Positions 58,201 to 64,000 of a stretch of 64,000 nucleotides of DNA are shown in pieces. The notes below the pieces were generated by a model, which was not told the DNA's origin, searched no databases, and saw only the letters and a list, made by a program, of their open reading frames with translations. The stretch lies in assembly GCA_036250225.1 (NCBI GenBank), contig JAPZLL010000010.1, positions 682,001 to 746,000 on the forward strand, written 5' to 3'. A program made the position numbers and the translations under genes. The stretch's first letter is position 1. Each line of letters starts with the position of its first letter. Source of the DNA: Cercophora sp. LCS_1. Taxonomy: Eukaryota > Ascomycota > Sordariomycetes > Sordariales > Lasiosphaeriaceae.

Positions 58201-58587
58201 CAGCCAGTTCTCCTCGGTCGCGGGTCCGACATCCGACAAAAGGGCATAGCACTCGGCCGCTTGACGATACCACCTATACATCGAATTGATTGCCTCGGAG
58301 AGTTCCGAGCTGCTCGTCTTGTCGATGCAGCATGTGTCGATCCAGATGAAGTTGAAGCCACGATGCACCGCTTTGGCTGCTGCTCGTTTGATCTTGATGA
58401 AGCCCTTCTTCTCGGCGATTTGCTGTTTCTGTTTGTTGAGCGCCTGCGGTAATTTTCCCCGCATGCGCCGCACCTCCTGCAGCGTCACCTCATCATCCTC
58501 CCATGTGTGCGAGAGTATGGCGTACGGAGGGACATCGTCATCACGCACGTCGACCAATTCCAGATTCCGCGCGTCGAGGAGTCGCAT
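55267..58587 (-). CDS. HET-E/HET-D-type HET protein with ankyrin repeats and Ser/Pro-rich tail
   Basis: Single-exon frame of 1,106 residues from the ATG at 58587. The N-terminus is the HET-E/HET-D subtype: MRLLDARNLELVDVRDDDVP, YAILSHTWEDDEVTLQEV, FNFIWIDTCCIDKTSSSELS, EAINSMYRWYRQAAECYALL, RWFTRGWTLQELIAP and EDSAYCLMGLFQVNMPLLYG. Where HET-E relatives usually have a NACHT domain there is none; instead a ~350-residue unassigned region is followed by ankyrin repeats at ~640-840 (HLGRSPLWWAAATRQVVVLG, GLTPLHVACRSGSVATVTRL, LDLTPLDLAAMFGYPEVVAM). The last ~230 residues are Ser/Thr/Pro/His-rich and disordered. Complete and undamaged. It lies tail-to-tail with the other HET-ANK gene but belongs to a different HET subtype, so it is not a recent tandem copy. 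Predicted cytoplasmic cell-death trigger. Confidence 0.93.
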   Translation of the reverse strand: MRLLDARNLELVDVRDDDVPPYAILSHTWEDDEVTLQEVRRMRGKLPQALNKQKQQIAEKKGFIKIKRAAAKAVHRGFNFIWIDTCCIDKTSSSELSEAINSMYRWYRQAAECYALLSDVGPATEENWLLPDSQLRSSRWFTRGWTLQELIAPPNVYFFARNWSILGQKDQPEAFAEVISEVTGIELEVLDGRIDPAQLSVATRMKWAASRQTTRLEDSAYCLMGLFQVNMPLLYGEGHRAFTRLQEEIIQRSDDQSLFAWIADPLSPEHRDSPANPDELCGLLAKSPESFKGVGELQPLPLLPVYTSTPSTMTNLGLRVQLYLRPMQENEGVPMEEDFYAILDCIVRADDQYLCPAIPLRRLSEDQYARLKATPLKFLAAPESELHLELEGYRTIYVRQDPIYYHLPQIRVASIHSVPRNTGASKNPALSISSARSSSSDGTSSQYTLIDTFPPGQWNSHTLTMAAKYSRELQAMALFRFGDRTRPTISVDVVVGLRRLDAMRWEGWCFQLSKKGTPPPLASVMETVNLRIKGLLENKVQGAVSSAALRDALGDDCRVLTDATVMGVQLQGRWYVSVSVSLKLEMTQEGVDRTSAVFVAAQRKKSLDSDPGSTGQRPPFLFRNPPATARILTERPWMQDAKATPFHEAVNLFLDSPEIIEKLLRHQPHSANRTDHLGRSPLWWAAATRQVVVLGILLESGALVNLADDMGLTPLHVACRSGSVATVTRLLGSGADPTVRTHKLDLTPLDLAAMFGYPEVVAMLVGELKRTPLSQDFFNRALHIAASCGRIPILQLLLRAGADPFVSYDYFFTMDKEKGFANVVEKAGNAIFAIAQTGNMKIAQHLAQESNQDHKGKQPQGTQRPFPGKLDTYQPFEPGIYPPDALSVPHFSVVDHRASTHQHSHPTSSQPLTSFPSTHSTSSYPPTSSLPFSRYSSNNSLSHPSVDRFASSSSIGSHSTTFPAMATSRGSQASANMHSSQMSLSRQSHGSTPYPNPPTRVSTNNASYGLPSRAPTNTSIIAQDTGFGYGYLPSNYPFGLPQAQEIDSDPYRPGVEAPPPLQFVLEDVGANKYRRYLRGGFEYADSPLSPTEGGRKDEETPGVERC

Positions 58588-58883
58588 TTTAGGGAGAGAT
58601 GATCATGATGAAGTTGTCGACCTGCCACCTCCACCCACTCGCCCTCTCATCTAATGCTCAGCTCAGAGCCTTGCTGGATGCTCCAATACGGCTAGCGTGG
58701 TGTGCGCCCCATCGGGAATAGGGGGCGGCTGAACGGGATACAACGATAGCTCGCCCAACTTCGCCCGCTTTCACCCGCAAACTCACATGTGGCTGCAGCT
58801 CCTGTTATGAGTACTCTCGCGTCAAACTTTATCCGATTCATCGTGACGCCGCTCAATGTCGAATGTTTACAGGATTTCCCAAG

Positions 58884-60021
58884 TCATTCCGGCCCTGGTC
58901 GTGAAAGCAACTGAAAGAATTTGTCCATCGTTTTCTCTCTATTGCGTGTTTGGTCAAGCAAAGCCACGAGAGCCTTCTCGACGCCGGCATTGGCGTTCTT
59001 GAATTCAGCGGAAATAGCCTCGACGTCTGGCCTTTGAACTCCCACGGCCGGTCCCGGAGATCCATCCGGTCGTTGGACGTTGGCGGCAGCAGCTGAGCTC
59101 GGAGCGGGCTGGGCCTCGGGGCTGCCTTGTTTGGCTCGAACTTGCGCCGCAGACGTGTCGAGAATCGTCCGGCAGGTTGTTCGGAGGGGTATCATTTGCT
59201 TCTTCCTGTTAACTTCATCGTCTCGTGAGGATTAAACTGGGTACAAACTCTTGTTTTCTGCGCTCGATGAGGCGAATAGAGAATGTCGAGAAGCATCTGC
59301 GCCCAGGGCTGACAGTACTGTGGACTGCTGTCGATGAGTATCAAACAATGCAAAGTCTCGGGCTGCCGGCTTACATTGGCTCACACGCTCGACGACTCTT
59401 GGTACAGTGCCAGCATTTGGATGTTCCCTGAGGGGTATCATAACACTTATCGTGGGGCCGTATTCCGGTTGGCCGGGTGCTCAGGTACATGGCCGACTTC
59501 AAACAAGCCAGGCAAGGTGAGTTGCGTCGCGGTCCTTTCGGATTAGGATTAGGCGTTTGTGGTCGTCTGAGTTCATTAGCTCGACGTCTCATTCAGAACC
59601 AAGGACAAACTTACCGTGCTGGCGCTGGCGCTGGCACTGGAGGCTTCGCAGGCACAATATCTGAGACCACACGTGGCGAGTCGAGGGAAGCATCGGGCGG
59701 TGATCTTGGTGGGTTGTAGATATCGGACCAATCTGAGTCGGAATCGCTCGGAGAATATTCGCTTGAGGTTGAAGGAGGTGGCGGTGCTTTGTTGGACGAC
59801 GATTGAGCAGGCTGCAGATGAGGCCAACTCGACGCCGGAGCGGGCGAGCTCGGGGTTCTGGCCACCGATGATAGTTGCGATAGTTGTGACGGTTGCGGTG
59901 GTGGCGATGACTTCGACATCTCGGCGATATTCTTCTTGGACCCTGGCCACGTCCTGGCAGCGCGGGCGCGGTTCATGCGGGCGCGCAATTGGGCCCTGGT
60001 TTCCTTGCGTTTGCCAGGCAT
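58884..60021 (-). CDS. Unknown protein with a CxxC-type cysteine-rich motif (spliced)
   Basis: Exon 1 is 60021..59615 (MPGKRKETRAQLRARMNRAR, then Ser/Pro-rich). A 48-bp intron (59567..59614, GTAAGT...TCAG, branch GCTAATG) leads into exon 2 with CLACLKSAM, a ~15-residue gap, KCYDTP, then KCWHCTKSRRACEP, ending near 59400 at a GTAAGC donor. The last part, to the stop at 58884, reads TTCRTILDTSAAQVRAK then EKALVALLDQTRNREKTMDK. The one or two introns between about 59400 and 59195 are not settled. Paired CxxC motifs with this spacing recur in unnamed Sordariomycete proteins and may bind zinc. Nothing indicates an enzyme. Confidence 0.55.
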
Positions 60022-60593
60022 GATTGGTACTCAAGGACGCCGAAAGACGAGGAGGAATCTTGGTTCCGCCATTTTGGAAAAGTAGGGTGGCGGATTGGCT
60101 TCGTCTTAAACGTCAACTCCAAAAGGTTCAAGGTGTTCTTTAGGGTTCAAGTGCCGCGATTGTCGGCGTTGACTCACCTGGCGAGGACGGTGGCGACGTC
60201 ATTGCCGTGGAGCCAAACTTTATATCGACGACACTTCTGCAAGCCATTGACGGGCGCACGACACGCAAACCCAAACAAAACGACACGTAAATTTGACAGG
60301 GGGGCAGATCGCAAACTTTGAGTGCGTGCGTCAAGGAAAGTGGAACTTGATCTTCCTGAAAACAAACCAAAAGAACACTCCATTCTCAATGAAAGATATG
60401 TGAAAGAGCGCGCGCAATGACACTTGCTGCCAGGTGCCTGTGCTGGGCGGAAGGTGCACAGAATTCTCGAGCAAGGCCACGCTATTGATCCAAAACCACC
60501 AAATCATCATTGATGAGAGGAGCAACTTCACTAGCCAAGCTTCATCCCTATTTACCTGGATATCATGACACAGACAAAAACAAATAAACATCT
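60022..60593. other. Intergenic region
   Basis: About 570 bp with the promoter of the Cys-rich gene and the 3' region of the permease. No other gene seen. Confidence 0.4.
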
Positions 60594-62500
60594 CTACTCC
60601 CCCCTCCTCCGAGAAAATACCTTCTGATGCTCCACAATCTCAGCCCGCTGCACAAACTCCCCATCCCGGTCAACCTCAATATACGGCTTCCTCGACACCT
60701 CGAGCCTCCACCGTCCCTGCCACTGCACAAACCGCAGTCCAAACCACCACAACAACCCCACAAACGGCGCAAGGCACCCCACCAAGGGCGCAACCCAATA
60801 CTTCAACCTCCTACTCCCATCCAGCTCGCCCGCATCCGGCAGCGACGTTGACGAGGTAGGAGGCACAAACACCGCGGCAAGCACAAACGCCAGGCCGCCC
60901 GTCGCAACAGCCGCAGGCAACGGATCCAGCCACGGCCACCACTGTTTCTTGTCCTTCCATCTTCTTCCTCCGCCCTTTGAGACGCGTGAGTTGATCTTGA
61001 GGTACAGAAGACCTGCTACAGTGAAGAAACCCAAGACACCGATGATGGTGAACGATTTGACAAAGGATAGGAGGCCGTATGCGTCCGCTGGGCTGAGCGG
61101 GATGCCGGCTATCAGGAGGAGGATGATTGCGATAGCAAGGTGGAGTATCGTGGCGGCAATGGGCGCTTGCTCACGGTGGTTGTCCAACCCCGCAATCCCG
61201 CCCGGCCCACGGGGTTTAATGCGCGATATGAGAGTGTCACTGCTCTTGGCAAAGGTAAGAGACCAAGGGAGGATACCCTCCTTGGCGACCTCTTGTTTTA
61301 CACGTGAGGCGGTGAAGGTCTGCGCCATGATATTACCAAAGATGAAAATGGCGAGAATGATGGGGACCAGACGGGTTGCGACGGCTTGGTTCATCTTTTC
61401 GAAAAAGGCGAGGGCCATGTTGGACGGCAATGAAGCGTCCGAGTTGAAGGGGATCATGCAAAGGTACGAGACGTTGGTGAGCGGGTAGAGAAACAGCAGG
61501 GCAATCATGGCGCAGTTTGTGGCCTTGGGGAAGATCTTACGCGGTTGTTTGACTTCGGCGAGGACGTAAAAGGGCTGCTCGAAGCCGCCGTAGGGATACA
61601 TTGCGTAGATAAGGGCCATGACGATGTCGCCGAAGCCGCCGCCTGAGCCGCGAGAGACGAGGTTGATAGAACTACATTGCGCTGTGCCGGAGTGGGTCGA
61701 GCCCCAGATGATGCCGGTGAAGATGATGAAGAGGAGAAAGATGATTTTGATGATGGCGAGAAAGTTGTTGAGGCCGATGGCGTAGCGTCGGGTTGAGATG
61801 TTGATGAAGGCGCGGGCCGAGAGCACGCCGATGGCCCACCCGAGGATGGAGGCCCTGGATAGACACGAGCCGTCTTTGCAGCCCGGTGAGCTGGCGAGTT
61901 CTGGGTACCGGGCGGTTTCGATGTAGATGCCGAACTGGATGGCGTTGCCAGCGAGATTGCTGAAGACGATAAACGTGATCCCAAAGATGCAGGTGGCGAG
62001 CATGCGTGGTTTCTTGTAGACATATTCGAGGTAGTTCTTGTCGCCTCCGCTCCGAGGAGCTGCTTGGCGGACCCATTCACCGTTGTGTAAGACGTCGACA
62101 AAGGGCACTGACATGCCGAATTCAAGCCAGCAGACCATAACGGCGTAGACGATGAGCCCCGCCAAGATCCACAGGATGACTGCCATACCAGGACTCCCGG
62201 CATGACGCAGGATGGTGACAGGCTGCGCAAAGATGCCAGCTGCTATCGTCCTGTTCATGATCAAGCCGATGACAGTCCAGAATCCCAGTCTTTCTTTGGC
62301 GATTGGTGAGACATCAGCAAACTACTCGGTGTAAGTCAAGGCTCTTTGTGATGGAAATTACTGCGCATCGGGCATACATTCTGGTTATCGCGTAAGTTGT
62401 CGAGCTGGCGTTGTAGCTCTTCCTTTGTCAAGGCCTGATACTGGCCTTCCGACTCGCTCAGGCTGCTGGCTGAGCCGCCTTCGACATCGAGCGGCTGCAT
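60594..62500 (-). CDS. Amino acid permease, LAT/methionine-permease (Mup1-like) type
   Basis: Two exons, 62500..62378 and 62321..60594, with a 56-bp phase-0 intron (GTATGC...GAGTAG), giving 616 residues. A hydrophilic N-terminus (MQPLDVEGGSASSLSESEGQ) is followed by about twelve transmembrane segments. The first reads GFWTVIGLIMNRTIAAGIFA and is completed only with the splice, which supports the exon join. Other family marks: FGITFIVFSNLAGNAIQFGI, GLNNFLAIIKIIFLLFIIFT, ALIYAMYPYGGFEQPFYVLA and EVKQPRKIFPKA. The G-I-F-A-like unwound helix and the YGGFEQPFYVLAEVKQPRKI block fit the fungal Mup1/LAT branch of the APC superfamily. It is a plasma-membrane transporter; methionine is the likeliest substrate by homology, but other amino acids are possible. 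The cytosolic C-terminus is charged. No lesions. Confidence 0.88.
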
Positions 62501-63173
62501 CTTGGCGTCCTAGGGCCCGAATTGGTGTTGGCACAGTTTGAGGATGCCCAAACACCCCGAGACTCAAGATGCTGCTCTTCCAAAACCAGGAAGTGTGCCT
62601 AATTTATCAAACCAGGGCAGCACATCTGGCAGGGGCTTCAAAGGCGGAGCTTCCAAAACAAGACTTTTTAGATGCGGGCAACCTGGAGCTATTGCCCGCG
62701 GAATGCTCAGACCATGCATGGAAAGCCTCGTGGTGGTCGAAAACATTGCTGTGATTCCGGTTCAGGGCGGGCACTATCGATTTTTGCAGACCAATGAACC
62801 TGAGTTTGACCGTTTTTGCACGTAATCGTGTGCCAGATGCGCTGCCTCACAGCTCGGTGAGCAGAGTTTTGATAGGGAGCCTTGTGCTGCCCAGGCAAAC
62901 GGCGTCATGCAATGGAGGGTTGTGGCGTCCAAAGCTGCCCGCACCCCGCGTTTCGGGAGGGGCGCAGCACAGCTGGGCACAGCTCAGCTGCCACAAGGGC
63001 AAACGGTGGTGGCAGGACACGATCGAGCCGGAAGCTTCCCTGTCGATCAAGGTGCTCATTTTTCCCAGTCCCTCCCCACTTCCAACGGTCTGGCAGCTGT
63101 AGGATCTTGTGTCTCGGAGATCGCTCGGCCATTTTGTCCACAGTCATAACCGCAAACAAGTCCCGAGAAACCA
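62501..63173. promoter_or_regulatory. Divergent intergenic region
   Basis: About 670 bp between the permease and the unknown right-end gene, divergent. No conserved gene. Promoters of both are expected here. Confidence 0.4.
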
Positions 63174-64000
63174 ATGTCAGCCAACCCAGAGCGTCCGCTG
63201 GGGACAGTCTTCCTCGCTGTGGACAGAGGAGAGCGGAGACTGCAGTTTTATCGCCAGGCTGACGGAAGCCTTCGCATTGCCGATGTCACAACCCTTCTAG
63301 AAACTCAGCAACAGACCATCCGAGAAACCTTGATCAATCTTGCCCAAGACTCGATAGTGCCCCTTTATACCATCAACGGGAGAGAACCTCGGACGGGATA
63401 CGAGATCCAGGTCAACTACTGGAGTGGCCAACTACCCGTCATCTATCGTCTCAGAGACCGAAGAGAGGCGTTGCGATTCCAGCGGCTCGTCACGGGGTGG
63501 CGAACAAAGGAGCATTTTGACCAAACATCATGTTCTGTGGTGTTTCGAGCCACGGGCTGGCCGTTACGTCGGGACAAGGAGCTTGCAGGGCGCGGGGAGG
63601 TGCAGTTTTTGGCGCCGGCGAGGAGAATCATCCCTGCTATCTCCGATGATGGCCTTCACCCGGTGGCTTCGTCAAGATCTGTGCCGTCTTCACCGATAGA
63701 CGTCCCGGTTGCAGCACGAAGGATGAGCGTTGTGACAACGCATTCCGATACCAGAAGGAATCGTCAGGTCGTGGTTTCGTCTCAGCCGCCAGAGCCAATT
63801 CTCGTGGCTTTCTTCCAGGGAGATGACTATTACACCATGTTGAAGATCAAGGGTAAGGTATCCAGACACCTGTGGTAAAAAGTTTGGGGCTGATCCGTCA
63901 CAGTGAGAGAGGTCGAGCTTCGGCCGGTGAGGGCGGACTGCGTGGTGGAGCTTTCGCCGCGTGGTAGCCCGAGCACCTTCATGGTTGACAGTCTGTCCGT
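63174..64000 (+). CDS. Unknown protein, 5' part (cut by right window edge)
   Basis: Exon 1 is 63174..63852 (MSANPERPLGTVFLAVDRGE). A 51-bp phase-1 intron (63853..63903, GTAAGG...GTCACAG) continues to VREVELRPVRADCVVELSPR at the edge. The N-terminal 140 residues look folded (LQFYRQADGSLRIADVTTLL, YEIQVNYWSGQLPVIYRLRD, LRFQRLVTGWRTKEHFDQTS). They resemble uncharacterised fungal proteins with a PH-like or signalling N-domain, but I cannot name the family. Residues ~150-200 are Ser/Arg-rich and probably disordered. Confidence 0.65.

Noticed and set aside
1..64000. CRISPR arrays, bacterial operons, Shine-Dalgarno sites
   Set aside because: The DNA is fungal nuclear. No regularly spaced identical repeats of CRISPR type are present, and prokaryotic signals do not apply.

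Overview
The window is nuclear DNA of a filamentous ascomycete. Genes are split by short introns (48-90 bp) with GTRNGT-type donors, CTAAC-like branch points and CAG/TAG acceptors. Several are Pezizomycotina hallmarks: acetyl-CoA carboxylase, NudE/RO-11, Zn2Cys6 regulators and many HET (heterokaryon incompatibility) proteins. Protein style suggests Sordariomycetes, perhaps Sordariales; the species is not identified. All exon joins were worked out by hand from splice signals and reading-frame continuity.

Layout. 1-16 kb is conserved housekeeping territory: the 5' half of acetyl-CoA carboxylase (minus), an FHA-protein kinase (minus), a disordered unknown protein (plus), nudE (minus) and a small GPI-anchored protein (minus). 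16-34 kb is accessory-metabolic: an F-box/LRR-like relic, a decayed HET gene, an LLM-class flavin monooxygenase, a YdeI/OmpD-associated protein, a divergent alpha/beta hydrolase and Zn2Cys6 regulator pair, a frameshifted HET gene, a frameshifted cytochrome P450 and a small single-pass membrane protein.

34-59 kb is a non-self-recognition island in active turnover. It holds relics of an apple-domain protein, of an esterase-type NLR N-terminus, of a NACHT-WD40 receptor, of two kinases, of a papain-like peptidase and of HET proteins. It also holds two solo LTRs with perfect 5-bp target duplications, a tRNA-derived SINE-like element, AT-rich blocks and homopolymer tracts. Three large intact genes stand among them: a 7-exon gene of about 2,450 codons (36717-44499) joining a GHKL/Hsp90-type ATPase and a NO VEIN C-terminal-like domain to a C-terminal HET domain, and two tail-to-tail HET-ankyrin genes (52495-55059 plus, 55267-58587 minus).

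59-64 kb returns to ordinary genes: a Cys-rich unknown protein, a methionine-permease-like amino acid transporter, and the start of an unknown gene running off the right edge.

The most notable object is the GHKL ATPase-NO VEIN-HET fusion. Its last exon is open across the junction between the NO VEIN-like end and the HET domain, so the fusion does not depend on a guessed splice site. HET is a death-effector domain related to TIR, so this looks like an ATPase sensor/chaperone body wired to a cell-death output. The dead genes around it carry stops and frameshifts (several TGG-to-stop changes), as expected of a diversifying, RIP-exposed incompatibility locus.
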